Assembly (NCBI RefSeq): GCF_014197035.1
Contig: NZ_JACIEU010000001.1
Location: forward strand, 248,001-312,000
Direction of reading: 5' to 3'
DNA: 64,000 nt
Source: Sphingobium scionense
GTDB lineage: Bacteria > Pseudomonadota > Alphaproteobacteria > Sphingomonadales > Sphingomonadaceae
The notes beneath the pieces are model-generated. The model had not been told where the DNA came from and ran no database searches. It saw nothing but the letters and a program-made list of their open reading frames with translations. Position 1 is the first letter of the stretch; every line of letters begins with the position of its first letter. Below, in pieces: positions 29,286 through 37,760 of the stretch. The translations under genes and the position numbers were made by a program.

Positions 29286-30434
29286 TCAGCGCTTCACCGA
29301 CAGGCGATAGACCATCTGGTGGTGATAGGGCTTGCCCGGATCGACCCGCGCCGAAACGAAGCTCGGCTGGTTGGGCGAGTCGGGGAATTTCTGCGGCTCC
29401 AGCGCGATGCCGTCGCCCATGCGATACACATGCTGGTTCTTGCCGATGAAGGTGCCGTCCAGGAAATTGCCGGTATAGAATTGCACGCCCGGTTCCGTGG
29501 TCAGCACTTCGAGCACGCGGCCCGACGCTGAATCTTCCAGACGCGCGGCCAGGCCCGGCGTCTTGGTCAGGCCCTTGTCGAGCGCGAAATTATGGTCATA
29601 GCCGCGGCCCGCGATGATCTGCGCATCATGGCCATCGCGGATGCCGTCGGCAACGCGGCGACCGTTGCGGAAGTCGAACACGCCGCCTTCCACCGGCTTC
29701 AGTTCGCCGGTCGGGATCAGGTTGGCATCGACCGGGGTATAGGCCTTGGCCGGGATCGTCAGCACATGGCCCAGCGCGCCGTCGGTCGAGCCTTCGCCGC
29801 CCAGGTCGAAGATCGCATGGTTGGTCATGTTGACGATGGTCGGCTTGTCGGTCTTCGCGTCGAACGCGATGCCCAGATTGCCGCTCTCGTCCAGCGTGTA
29901 GGTAACGGTGACGTCCAGCTTGCCGGGATAGCCCGAATCGCCATCGGGGCTGACCAACGACAGTATCAGCGTCGCGACCGGGCCGCTCTTGACCGACACG
30001 ACCTTCCACACCTGCTTGTCGAAGCCCTTGCCACCGCCATGCAGCGAATTGACCTTGTCGTTGAGCGGCAGCTGATAGGCCTTGCCGTCGAGGCTGAACT
30101 TGCCGCCGGCGATGCGGTTGGCATAGCGGCCCACGGTCACGCCGAAGAAGTTGGGATGGTCGACATAGCCGGCCAGATCGTCATAGCCCAGCAGCACGTC
30201 GGCGCTCTTGCCGTCCTTGTCCGGGCCGGACAGCGACTGGAGGGTCGCGCCATAGCTCAGGATCTTGGCCGACACGCCCTGGCTGTTGCTCAGCGTGATC
30301 GTCTCGATGGCGGTGCCGTCGGCCAGCTTGCCGGCCGGGGCGCGGCTGGCATCCGCCGCCATCGCCGTGCCGCTTGCGAGCGACAGGGCCAGTGCGTATG
30401 ACAGCGCTGTTTTCAAATCGACGACCTTTCGCAT
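29286..30434 (-). CDS. galM: aldose 1-epimerase (mutarotase), exported
   Basis: This 382-aa enzyme interconverts alpha and beta anomers of free sugars. An N-terminal signal peptide (cut near AMAADAS, residues 23-29) puts it in the periplasm. Family motifs are GVTVGRYANRIAGGKFSLDG near residue 98, LHGGGKGFDKQVW near 133, and NMTNHAIFDLGG with the catalytic His near 206; the catalytic Glu is in LTTEPGVQFYTGNF. AGAGGAA precedes the ATG. The intergenic region to the MFS gene holds a copy of the GTCGGAGTA motif. Confidence 0.92.
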   Translation of the reverse strand: MRKVVDLKTALSYALALSLASGTAMAADASRAPAGKLADGTAIETITLSNSQGVSAKILSYGATLQSLSGPDKDGKSADVLLGYDDLAGYVDHPNFFGVTVGRYANRIAGGKFSLDGKAYQLPLNDKVNSLHGGGKGFDKQVWKVVSVKSGPVATLILSLVSPDGDSGYPGKLDVTVTYTLDESGNLGIAFDAKTDKPTIVNMTNHAIFDLGGEGSTDGALGHVLTIPAKAYTPVDANLIPTGELKPVEGGVFDFRNGRRVADGIRDGHDAQIIAGRGYDHNFALDKGLTKTPGLAARLEDSASGRVLEVLTTEPGVQFYTGNFLDGTFIGKNQHVYRMGDGIALEPQKFPDSPNQPSFVSARVDPGKPYHHQMVYRLSVKR

Positions 30435-30462
30435 GGACTTCCTCTCGTGAAACCTACGCCCA

Positions 30463-30500
30463 TTGACGGGCGGTTACGGGGGATATACTCCGACAAAATA
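30463..30500. promoter_or_regulatory. divergent control region with GTCGGAGTA motif (site A)
   Basis: TACTCCGAC at 30486-30494 reads GTCGGAGTA on the minus strand. On the plus strand a candidate promoter (TTGACG 30463-30468, TATACT 30484-30489, spacer 15) overlaps the motif. The same core is found at 32931 and 39411. It lies between the mutarotase and transporter genes and could control both. Confidence 0.55.
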
Positions 30501-30559
30501 AGCGGACGCAACCCTAGATCGGTCTCGTCAGCTAGTGGAACTGCACTGGAGAAGGATGA

Positions 30560-31864
30560 ATGGCAGGACCGATTTCCTCAGGCGCTGCGCCGGTCGCAAC
30601 GCATAACCCCGGCACGCGTTATGGGCCCGCGCTCGCGCTGCTGGCCAGCCTCTTCTTCATGTGGGGCTTCATCACCGTCATCAACAACACGCTGCTGCCG
30701 CATCTGCGCAGCGTGTTTGCGCTAAGTTACCTGCAGACGACCTTACTCGAGTTCGCCTGGTTCATCGCCTATGGCGTTGCGGCCTATCCATCGGCGAAAA
30801 TAATCGAACGGATCGGCTACAAGAAGTCACTTGTCGTCGGATTGCTCGTGATGGCTGCCGGTGCGCTAGGCATGACGCTCGCCGCCACGCTGGTTTCTTA
30901 CTGGGTAACGATCACCATGCTATTTGTGATCGCTGCGGGCGTGACTTTGCTCCAAGTCGCGGCAAATCCCTATGTCGCGGTCGTTGGCAAGGCCGAAACC
31001 GCCTCCTCGCGCCTCAATCTGGTGCAGGCGATGAACTCAATGGGCACCATGCTGGCACCTCCGTTCGGCGCCTATCTGATCCTCGGCCGGTCGAAGAGTG
31101 GCACGGCGCAGGGCGAAGTCGTCCTGACTCAAGCTGAACGTCTGGCCGACGCACAGTCTGTGATTTTGCCCTATGTGCTGGTCGCGATCGTGCTGGCGGT
31201 GCTGGCCATCGTCATCGCCCGCTTCCCGCTGCCAGCAATGGGTAACGCCACGACGCGCCACAACAAGGAAGAGCGCAAGAAACATTCGCTCTGGAAGCAT
31301 CGCAATCTGGTGTTCGGTATCCCGGCGATCTTCATCTATCTGATCGCGGAAATCGGCGTCGCCAACCTGTTCGTCAACTTCGTCAGCCAGCCCACCATCG
31401 CTAACCTGACGCCAGCACAGGCGGGCAATTATCTGACCCTGCTGTGGGGCGGGATGATGGTCGGCCGCTTCGCCGGTTCGGCGATGATGCAGAAGTTCGA
31501 TGCGGGCCATGTCCTCGCTGCCTTCTCGATCGGCGCCTTCATCGTGATGCTGGTCACCGTCTTCACCACCGGCCCGGTCGCCATGTGGTCGCTGATCCTG
31601 GTCGGCCTGTTCCACTCGATCATGTTCCCGACCATCTTCACCCTGGGCATCAAGGGCCTCGGCCCGCTGACCGAAGAAGGTTCGGGCCTGCTGGTGATGG
31701 CGATTGCCGGTGGCGCACTGGTCGTGGTGCAGGGCTGGATGGCCGACCATTACGGCCTGCAGACCAGCTTCCTGCTGACCGCTGCCTGCGAACTCTATGT
31801 CCTCTTCTACGCCCTGTGGGGATCGAAGACGACGCAGGCGCTGCCGGAACCGGAACTGCACTAA
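30560..31864 (+). CDS. MFS sugar:proton symporter, FucP/GluP type
   Basis: This 434-aa inner-membrane transporter has about twelve helices. FFMWGFITVINNTLLPHL near residue 33 and GVTLLQVAANPYVAVVG near 130 are hallmarks of the FucP/GluP (FHS) subfamily, which carries fucose, glucose, galactose or arabinose. AGAAGGA precedes the ATG. Its place beside arabinose-oxidising genes, and the shared operator motif, make L-arabinose the best candidate. A terminator follows. Confidence 0.92.
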   Translation: MAGPISSGAAPVATHNPGTRYGPALALLASLFFMWGFITVINNTLLPHLRSVFALSYLQTTLLEFAWFIAYGVAAYPSAKIIERIGYKKSLVVGLLVMAAGALGMTLAATLVSYWVTITMLFVIAAGVTLLQVAANPYVAVVGKAETASSRLNLVQAMNSMGTMLAPPFGAYLILGRSKSGTAQGEVVLTQAERLADAQSVILPYVLVAIVLAVLAIVIARFPLPAMGNATTRHNKEERKKHSLWKHRNLVFGIPAIFIYLIAEIGVANLFVNFVSQPTIANLTPAQAGNYLTLLWGGMMVGRFAGSAMMQKFDAGHVLAAFSIGAFIVMLVTVFTTGPVAMWSLILVGLFHSIMFPTIFTLGIKGLGPLTEEGSGLLVMAIAGGALVVVQGWMADHYGLQTSFLLTAACELYVLFYALWGSKTTQALPEPELH

Positions 31865-31892
31865 GCATCCGGGGCTGCCGCCCAACAGAAAA

Positions 31893-31923
31893 GGCCGGGG
31901 TGGATCGCCACCCCGGCCTTTTT
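31893..31923 (+). terminator. intrinsic terminator of the sugar transporter gene
   Basis: An 11-bp perfect stem (GGCCGGGGTGG with CCACCCCGGCC) with an ATCG loop is followed by TTTTT. Confidence 0.88.
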
Positions 31924-31956
31924 CTTTGGTCGTTTTGTTATGCGCCTCCGGCGCTT

Positions 31957-32037
31957 TCGCACCGGCCCACACCCCCACCCGGCCACCCAGACATGGTATC
32001 CTGATGGGCGGCCGGGTGGGGGTGTGGGCCGGTGCGA
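31957..32037. repeat. long perfect inverted repeat between convergent genes
   Basis: Two 28-base arms (31957-31984 and 32010-32037) are exact reverse complements and enclose 25 bases. After one mismatch the pairing goes on for four more bases (CCCA/TGGG). The arms are very C-rich on one side and G-rich on the other (CCCACACCCCCACCC core). The element lies between the convergent transporter and GntR genes and follows a normal terminator, so it is not needed for termination. It may be a dispersed palindromic repeat. Confidence 0.8.
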
Positions 32038-32080
32038 CTCTTAAAAAATGCGCTCTTCCGCGCATTTTTCGACAGACGCT

Positions 32081-32848
32081 TCAGCGCTCCATCGTGCTCG
32101 CCGTATCCTCCAGCGCCAGGTCGACCAGCACCCCCATCGCCTCGGCCGCCGCGACCGGATCACCCGCCGCGATCGCATCATAGACGCGGACATGGTCGGG
32201 GATCGGATTGCGCGGCAAAGCCCGAGCGCGCTGCTTGAACTGGGTGGTCCAGTTGACCGCCGCACCAATGCTGGCGGTCAGCACCAGCAAGGCATCGTTG
32301 CGCGTCGCGTTCAGGATCGCATTGTGGAAATCGCGGTCGGCCGCGCGCCCTGCCTCGGTCGCCAGCGTATGGCGGCGCATCGCTGTCAGCGCATCCTTCA
32401 TGATGCGCAGATCCTCCTTGTCGCGCCGCGTCGCCGCCAGCCGCGCCGCTGCCGGCTCGACAATGGCGCGCAGTTCGAACAGGTCGCGCACGAACTGGAT
32501 GTCGGGCTCGCCGGCAAAGGCCCAGGCCAGCACTTCGGGGTCGAGCAGATTCCAGCGGTTGCGCGGCAGCACGCGGGTGCCCGCCTTGGGCCGGCTTTCG
32601 ACCAGCCCCTTGGCGGTCAGCACCTGGATCGCCTCGCGATAGGCGCTGCGCGATACTTCCAGTTCCTCGGCAAAGGCAACTTCGCCTGACAGCGTGTCGC
32701 CGGGCTGATATTGGCCGGACAAGATGGCCATGCCCAGCTTGTGCGCGATCGCGCCATGCAGTCGGCGACCGGGGCCGCGCGCCGGCTTGGCCGCCCCCCC
32801 GCCATTGTCCGCCCCTGCCCCATTTTCAGGCGGCTTCCCCTGTTCCAT
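32081..32848 (-). CDS. GntR/FadR-family transcriptional regulator
   Basis: This 255-aa repressor has a winged-helix domain at about residues 28-95 (GDTLSGEVAFAEELEVSRSA) and an all-helical FCD ligand domain at about 105-235 with metal-ligand pattern (D/H residues near RDFHNAILNAT and PDHVRVYDAI). AGAGGAG lies before the ATG. It is divergent from the AraD1/dehydrogenase operon and most likely controls the arabinose genes through GTCSGAGTA sites at 30486, 32931 and 39411. The inducer may be arabinose, arabonate or a later intermediate. Confidence 0.92.
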   Translation of the reverse strand: MEQGKPPENGAGADNGGGAAKPARGPGRRLHGAIAHKLGMAILSGQYQPGDTLSGEVAFAEELEVSRSAYREAIQVLTAKGLVESRPKAGTRVLPRNRWNLLDPEVLAWAFAGEPDIQFVRDLFELRAIVEPAAARLAATRRDKEDLRIMKDALTAMRRHTLATEAGRAADRDFHNAILNATRNDALLVLTASIGAAVNWTTQFKQRARALPRNPIPDHVRVYDAIAAGDPVAAAEAMGVLVDLALEDTASTMER

Positions 32849-32924
32849 TCATGCTCCTCTCGGCCCGCCCCTCATCAGGCATGGCTCTTCTTAAAAGACA
32901 ATCATTGCCATTACCATCTTCCTG

Positions 32925-32943
32925 TAATATGTCGGAGTAATTA
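32925..32943 (+). promoter_or_regulatory. GTCGGAGTA operator (site B) before the AraD1 operon
   Basis: TAATAT-GTCGGAGTA-ATT at 32925-32942 lies between the divergent GntR and AraD1 genes. It matches site C at 39405 in 15 of 18 positions, including the flanking TAAT and AATT. TAATAT could be the -10 box of the plus-strand operon, with the operator at the transcript start. Confidence 0.6.
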
Positions 32944-33078
32944 AGGGATGGAAAGGGAAAAGGCGGCCCCGGTTCGGCCAGTCGCCCAGCCTTTCCAGGC
33001 AGCGCGCCGCCATGGCGCAAAGCGGATTGTCTAGCCAATACCAGCGCCACGGATCGGCGCGCGGGAGGAGAGTTTTTC

Positions 33079-34071
33079 ATGACATTGCGTCTGTTGCAGC
33101 ACCGCGCCGAAAACGGCGTCCGGTCCGTCATTGCGGCCGAAGGTGACACCGCTCATTTCGTTCCCGGTTTCGACAGCATCCGCGCCCTTGCGCTGCATGC
33201 CATCGACCGCAAGATCAGCCTGGCAGAAACGGTCGCCGCCGCCGGCAAGGGTGATGCTGTCAACATCGGTGTCGCTTTCGAGGCCGGCGAACTGCTCGCC
33301 CCGATCGATCATGAGGATGGCGCCCATATCCAGCTGACCGGCACCGGCCTCACCCATCTCGGCTCGGCCGAGGGCCGCGACAAGATGCATCGCGAGGCGG
33401 CCGCTGCCGAAAAGCAGACCGATTCGATGCGCATGTTCCTGGAAGGCCTCGAAGGCGGCAAGCCCGCCGCCGGCCAGGCCGGCCAGCAACCCGAATGGTT
33501 CTACAAGGGTGACGGCTCGCAGCTCGTCGGCCCGACCGATCCGCTGACCATGCCCGCCTTTGCCAAGGATGGCGGCGAGGAACCGGAAATCGCCGGCATC
33601 TACATCATCGGTCCCGACGGCATGCCCTATCGCCTGGGCCTCGCGCTCGCCAACGAGTTCAGCGACCATGTGACCGAGCGGCACAATTATCTGTGGCTCG
33701 CCCATTCCAAGCTGCGCCAGGCCTCGCTTGGCCCGGAACTGCTGGTCGGCACCCCGCCCGAGCATATCGAGGGCACCAGCCGCATCCTGCGCGACGGCCA
33801 GATCCTCTGGGAAAAGCCGTTCCTGTCGGGCGAAGGCAATATGTCGCACAGCTTCGCCAACCTGGAACATCATCATTTCAAATATGACCTGTTCCGCCGC
33901 CCCGGCGACGTTCATGTCCATTTCTTCGGCACCGCCACCCTGTCCTTCAGCGACGGCGTGCAGACACAGGAAGGCGACGTGTTCGAAATCATCGCCGCGC
34001 CCTTCACCCTGCCGGTGCGCAATGCGCTCAAGCGCGCCGAACCTGTCGAAGTGACCGTACAGGCGCTCTGA
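33079..34071 (+). CDS. AraD1-type FAH-fold protein of the L-arabinose oxidation pathway
   Basis: This 330-aa protein belongs to the fumarylacetoacetate-hydrolase superfamily and resembles the group named AraD1/GguC in sugar-acid loci. Such enzymes act on 2-keto-3-deoxy sugar acids, here probably 2-keto-3-deoxy-L-arabonate. Visible features are a metal-site segment EPEIAGIYIIGPDG near residue 172, LGLALANEFSDH near 190 and ERHNYLWLAHSKLRQASLGP near 200. GGGAGGAG precedes the ATG. Four bases separate it from the dehydrogenase gene. Dehydratase and aldolase functions cannot be told apart by reading alone. Confidence 0.8.
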   Translation: MTLRLLQHRAENGVRSVIAAEGDTAHFVPGFDSIRALALHAIDRKISLAETVAAAGKGDAVNIGVAFEAGELLAPIDHEDGAHIQLTGTGLTHLGSAEGRDKMHREAAAAEKQTDSMRMFLEGLEGGKPAAGQAGQQPEWFYKGDGSQLVGPTDPLTMPAFAKDGGEEPEIAGIYIIGPDGMPYRLGLALANEFSDHVTERHNYLWLAHSKLRQASLGPELLVGTPPEHIEGTSRILRDGQILWEKPFLSGEGNMSHSFANLEHHHFKYDLFRRPGDVHVHFFGTATLSFSDGVQTQEGDVFEIIAAPFTLPVRNALKRAEPVEVTVQAL

Positions 34072-34075
34072 AGCG

Positions 34076-35002
34076 ATGGACCCGATCCGCATCGCGATCA
34101 TCGGCATCGGCAAGATTGCACGCGACCAGCATGTCCCGGCCATCCGGGGGAACAGCGCGTTCAGTCTTGCCGCAACGGTCAGCCCGCATGATGCCGGGCT
34201 GGACGGCGTGCCGCACCATGCCAGCCTGGACGAATTGCTGGAACAGGGTCCGGCCGTCGATGCGGTCGCGCTCTGCACCCCGCCCCAGGTCCGTTACGAC
34301 CTGGCGGCGCAGGCCCTGGCCAAGGGCATCCATGTCTTCCTGGAAAAGCCGCCCGGCGCGACCCTGGCCGAAGTGGCCGCGCTCAGCGCCCGTGCCGACA
34401 AGGTCGGGGCCAGCCTGTTCGCGGCCTGGCATTCGCGCTTTGCCGCCGGCGTCGCCCCGGCCCGCGCCTGGCTCGCCGAACGGCGGATCGACAAGGTGTC
34501 GATCATCTGGCGTGAGGATGTCCGCGTCTGGCATCCGGGCCAGGCCTGGATCTGGCAGCCCGGCGGCCTCGGCGTGTTCGACCCCGGCATCAATGCCCTG
34601 TCGATCGCGACCCATATCCTGCCCCGCCCCTTCTTCCTAAAGGACGCGACCCTGGTGCTGCCGGAAAACCGCGCTGCGCCGATCGCCGCCGATATGCTGT
34701 TTCGCGACACCGCCGGCGCGGAAATCCATATGGATCTCGACTGGCGCCAGACCGGCCCGCAAAGCTGGGACATCATAGTCGAGACCGATGCCGGTCCATT
34801 GAAGCTCAGCCATGGCGGCGCCGTGCTGTCGCTGCCCAGCGGCACCGACCATGGCGAGGATATCGAATATGCCGGCCTCTACAGCCGCTTCGCCACGCTG
34901 ATCCGCGGCGGCCGCAGCGATGTCGATACCGATCCGCTGCGCCTGGTTGCCGACGCCTTCCTGCGCGGCAAGCGGGAAACCACCGACGCATTTCACGACT
35001 GA
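34076..35002 (+). CDS. L-arabinose (D-galactose) 1-dehydrogenase, Gfo/Idh/MocA family
   Basis: This 308-aa NAD(P)-dependent enzyme oxidises the sugar at C1 to the lactone. The Rossmann motif IAIIGIGKIARDQHVPAI is at residues 6-23, EKPPGATLAEV holds the catalytic-lysine motif near residue 91, and WIWQPGGLGVFDPGINALSI (near 161) is diagnostic of this group. As I remember the Azospirillum brasilense L-arabinose 1-dehydrogenase, it has the same length and motif order. It is cytoplasmic and lies in an operon with AraD1 and the GH51 gene 19 bases downstream. Confidence 0.9.
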   Translation: MDPIRIAIIGIGKIARDQHVPAIRGNSAFSLAATVSPHDAGLDGVPHHASLDELLEQGPAVDAVALCTPPQVRYDLAAQALAKGIHVFLEKPPGATLAEVAALSARADKVGASLFAAWHSRFAAGVAPARAWLAERRIDKVSIIWREDVRVWHPGQAWIWQPGGLGVFDPGINALSIATHILPRPFFLKDATLVLPENRAAPIAADMLFRDTAGAEIHMDLDWRQTGPQSWDIIVETDAGPLKLSHGGAVLSLPSGTDHGEDIEYAGLYSRFATLIRGGRSDVDTDPLRLVADAFLRGKRETTDAFHD

Positions 35003-35021
35003 ATTTCGAGAGGAGAGAGGA

Positions 35022-36587
35022 ATGTTGAAAGCCCTGCGCCGTACAACGGCCGCGCTGCTGCTATGCGCCACCGCGCTCGCCCCGGCCACGCACGCCCAGA
35101 CCGGCGGCAAGCCGACCACGGCGACCATCCACGCAGACCAGCCCGGTGCCGTCTATGACAAGCGCGTCTTCACCCAGTTTGCCGAGCATCTGGGCAATGG
35201 CATCTATGGCGGCCTGTGGGTCGGCAACGACAAGTCCATTCCCAACACCAACGGCTTCCGAAACGATGTGGTCGCGGCTCTGCGCAACCTGTCGGTGCCG
35301 GTGATCCGCTGGCCCGGCGGCTGCTTCGCCGACGAATATCACTGGCGGGAAGGCATCGGTCCGAAAAAGGATCGCCCGGTCAAGATCAACACCCACTGGG
35401 GCGGCGTGACCGAACCCAACACCGTGGGCACGCACGAATTTTTCGAACTCCTGCGCCAGGTCGGCGCCGAAGCCTATATCGCGGGCAATGTCGGCAATGG
35501 CACGCCGCAGGAGATGGCCGAGTGGGTCGAATATATGACCTCGCCGGCCGGCACCCTGGCCGATCTGCGCGCCAAGAACGGCCATAAGGAACCCTGGGCG
35601 GTTCCCTATTTCGGCGTCGGCAATGAGTTGTGGGGCTGCGGTGGCAACATGCGCGCCGAATTCGCCGCCGACGAGACCCGTCGCTATGCCACCTTCGTCA
35701 AGGCACCCGCCGGCACCAAGATCATGAAGATCGCTGCTGGCGCCAATGTCGACGACTATAACTGGACCGAAACCATGATGCGGGTCGCGGGCGACAAGCT
35801 CGACGGCGTCTCGCTCCATTATTATGTCCACCCCGCCGGTGGCTGGCCGCCGCGCGCACCTGCCGTCGACTTCGACGAAAATGGCTGGGCCGATGCGCTC
35901 AATGGCGCGATGCACATGGACGAGCTGATCACCAAGCACAGCGCGATCATGGACAAATATGATCCCAAGAAGCGCGTCTTCCTGGCGGTCGACGAATGGG
36001 GCAGCTGGTACGCTCAGGATCCGGGTACGCATCCGGGCTTCCTGCGCCAGCAGAACACGCTGCGCGACGCGCTGATCGCCTCGATCCATCTCGACATCTT
36101 CGCCAAGCATGCCGACCGCGTCCGCATGACCGCGATCGCGCAGATGGTGAACGTGCTGCAGGCGATGATCCTGACCGACGGCAAGAAGATGGTGCTGACG
36201 CCTACCTATCATGTCTTCGAGATGTACAAGCCCTGGCAGGATGCCACCGTGCTGCCGATCGACATCCAAACGCCCTGGTATGCCAAGGATCAGTACGCCA
36301 TGCCGGCGGTCAGCGGCTCGGCGGTGAAGGGCAAGGATGGCAAGGTCCATGTCGGCCTGTCGAATCTCGACCCGAACCAGACCAACACGGTCACCGTGAA
36401 GCTCGACGGCCTCAACGCCAGCGGCGTCACCGGCCGCATCCTGACGGCGTCGGCGATCAATGCGCACAACAGTTTCGACGCGCCCGAAACCGTCAAGCCC
36501 GTCGCCTTCACCGGCGCACAGGTCAGCGGCGGCGCGCTGACCGTCGCGCTGCCGCCCAAGTCGGTGGTCGTGCTCGAACTGCAATAA
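35022..36587 (+). CDS. alpha-L-arabinofuranosidase, GH51, exported
   Basis: This 521-aa enzyme releases L-arabinofuranose from arabinan or arabinoxylan pieces. A Sec signal peptide ends near THAQTGG (residue 26), so it is periplasmic. The acid/base Glu is E202 in GNELWGCGGN and the nucleophile is E325 in VDEWGSWY. A beta-sandwich domain follows at the C-terminus. GGAGAGAGG precedes the ATG at 35022; the frame extends further back but inside the dehydrogenase gene. A terminator follows the stop. Confidence 0.95.
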   Translation: MLKALRRTTAALLLCATALAPATHAQTGGKPTTATIHADQPGAVYDKRVFTQFAEHLGNGIYGGLWVGNDKSIPNTNGFRNDVVAALRNLSVPVIRWPGGCFADEYHWREGIGPKKDRPVKINTHWGGVTEPNTVGTHEFFELLRQVGAEAYIAGNVGNGTPQEMAEWVEYMTSPAGTLADLRAKNGHKEPWAVPYFGVGNELWGCGGNMRAEFAADETRRYATFVKAPAGTKIMKIAAGANVDDYNWTETMMRVAGDKLDGVSLHYYVHPAGGWPPRAPAVDFDENGWADALNGAMHMDELITKHSAIMDKYDPKKRVFLAVDEWGSWYAQDPGTHPGFLRQQNTLRDALIASIHLDIFAKHADRVRMTAIAQMVNVLQAMILTDGKKMVLTPTYHVFEMYKPWQDATVLPIDIQTPWYAKDQYAMPAVSGSAVKGKDGKVHVGLSNLDPNQTNTVTVKLDGLNASGVTGRILTASAINAHNSFDAPETVKPVAFTGAQVSGGALTVALPPKSVVVLELQ

Positions 36588-36601
36588 GGCTTTTCGCCAA
36601 C

Positions 36602-36639
36602 TGGGTGGGCGGCTCTTCGGGGCTGCCCACCCATTTTTT
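36602..36639 (+). terminator. terminator between the GH51 and GH43 genes
   Basis: A 9-bp stem (TGGGTGGGC with GCCCACCCA) is followed by TTTTTT. It may end the AraD1-dehydrogenase-GH51 transcript or allow partial read-through into the GH43 genes, since no clear promoter is seen after it. Confidence 0.8.
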
Positions 36640-36670
36640 CGTTTTCGATAATTTGGGGAGAGGCCGGCAG

Positions 36671-37708
36671 ATGCGGCAGACCATCATCACCTTGGCAAGC
36701 CTTGCCCTGCTGGCCGGCAGCGCGATCGCCCAGCCCCCGGCCACGCCAACCGAGCAGCCCGCCACCACGCTCAACGACCGCCTGACCGGCAACCTCGTCC
36801 CCACCCATGACCCCGTCATCATCCGCGAAGGCGGCACCTATCATGTCTTCAGCACCGGCCATGGCGACCGGCTGATCGAGACGCGAACCTCGCCCGACCT
36901 TGTCCACTGGACCGCCGGAAAGCCCGTGTTCACCGCGCTGCCCGACTGGGCGAAGCAGGCGATTCCGGGCAGCAACGGCATGTGGGCGCCCGACATCTCT
37001 TATGTGAACGGCCGCTATCGCCTCTATTATTCGGTCTCGACCTTCGGATCGAACCGTTCGGCCATCGGCCTTGCCACCAGCCCGACGCTGGACCCCAAGG
37101 CGAAGAATTTCGGCTGGCGTGACGACGGGCTGGTCCTGATGTCGACCAGGGAGGATGATTACAACGCGATCGATCCCAATTTCATCATCGACCGCGATGG
37201 CCGCCACTGGCTGAGCCTCGGCAGCTTCTGGACCGGGATCAAGCTGTTCGAACTGGATGCCAAGACCGGCAAACCCAAGGATCCCAAGGCCAAGCCCTAT
37301 TCGATCGCGCGTCGCCCGGCCCCCGCCGGCGGCCCGGCGCCGGTGGAGGCACCCTTCATCGTCGACCATGGCGGCTATTATTGGCTGATGGTCAGCTATG
37401 ACTATTGCTGCAAGGGCGTGAACAGCACCTATTACACCGTGATCGGCCGTTCGAAGGCGATCACTGGCCCTTATCTGGGCAAGGACGGCAGCCCATTGAT
37501 GGAAGGCGGCGGCAGCATCTTCCTGCGCGCCGACCTGCAGGAACAGCAGCGTTTCCGCGGCCCCGGCCATGCCGGCTGGCTGCATGACAAGGATGGCAAA
37601 GACTATGTCGTCTACCATGCCTATGACAAGCAGGCGAACGGCGCCCCCACCCTGCGCATCGCCCCGGTGCACTGGGGGGCTGACGGCTGGCCCGTTGCCG
37701 ATTATTGA
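36671..37708 (+). CDS. GH43 arabinan endo-1,5-alpha-L-arabinosidase, exported
   Basis: This 345-aa five-bladed beta-propeller enzyme cuts the arabinan backbone. A signal peptide ends near SAIAQPP (residue 20). The GH43 triad is visible as the base Asp in HDPVIIREGGTYHVFSTG, the pKa-modulating Asp in NAIDPNFI and the acid Glu in VEAPFIVDHGGYYWL. The motif SYDYCCKGVNSTY fits the endo-arabinanase branch. GGGGAGAGG precedes the ATG at 36671; the longer open frame upstream runs inside the GH51 gene. Confidence 0.93.
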   Translation: MRQTIITLASLALLAGSAIAQPPATPTEQPATTLNDRLTGNLVPTHDPVIIREGGTYHVFSTGHGDRLIETRTSPDLVHWTAGKPVFTALPDWAKQAIPGSNGMWAPDISYVNGRYRLYYSVSTFGSNRSAIGLATSPTLDPKAKNFGWRDDGLVLMSTREDDYNAIDPNFIIDRDGRHWLSLGSFWTGIKLFELDAKTGKPKDPKAKPYSIARRPAPAGGPAPVEAPFIVDHGGYYWLMVSYDYCCKGVNSTYYTVIGRSKAITGPYLGKDGSPLMEGGGSIFLRADLQEQQRFRGPGHAGWLHDKDGKDYVVYHAYDKQANGAPTLRIAPVHWGADGWPVADY

Positions 37709-37760
37709 TCCAATTGTCTGACTATCGCCGCGTCCCGCCGCGGCATCAGGAGAGAGAAGA

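Noticed and set aside
28364..29449. 361-codon plus-strand frame over the lactonase gene
   Set aside because: It runs antisense to a well-supported SMP-30 lactonase, and its first codons lie in that gene's terminator.
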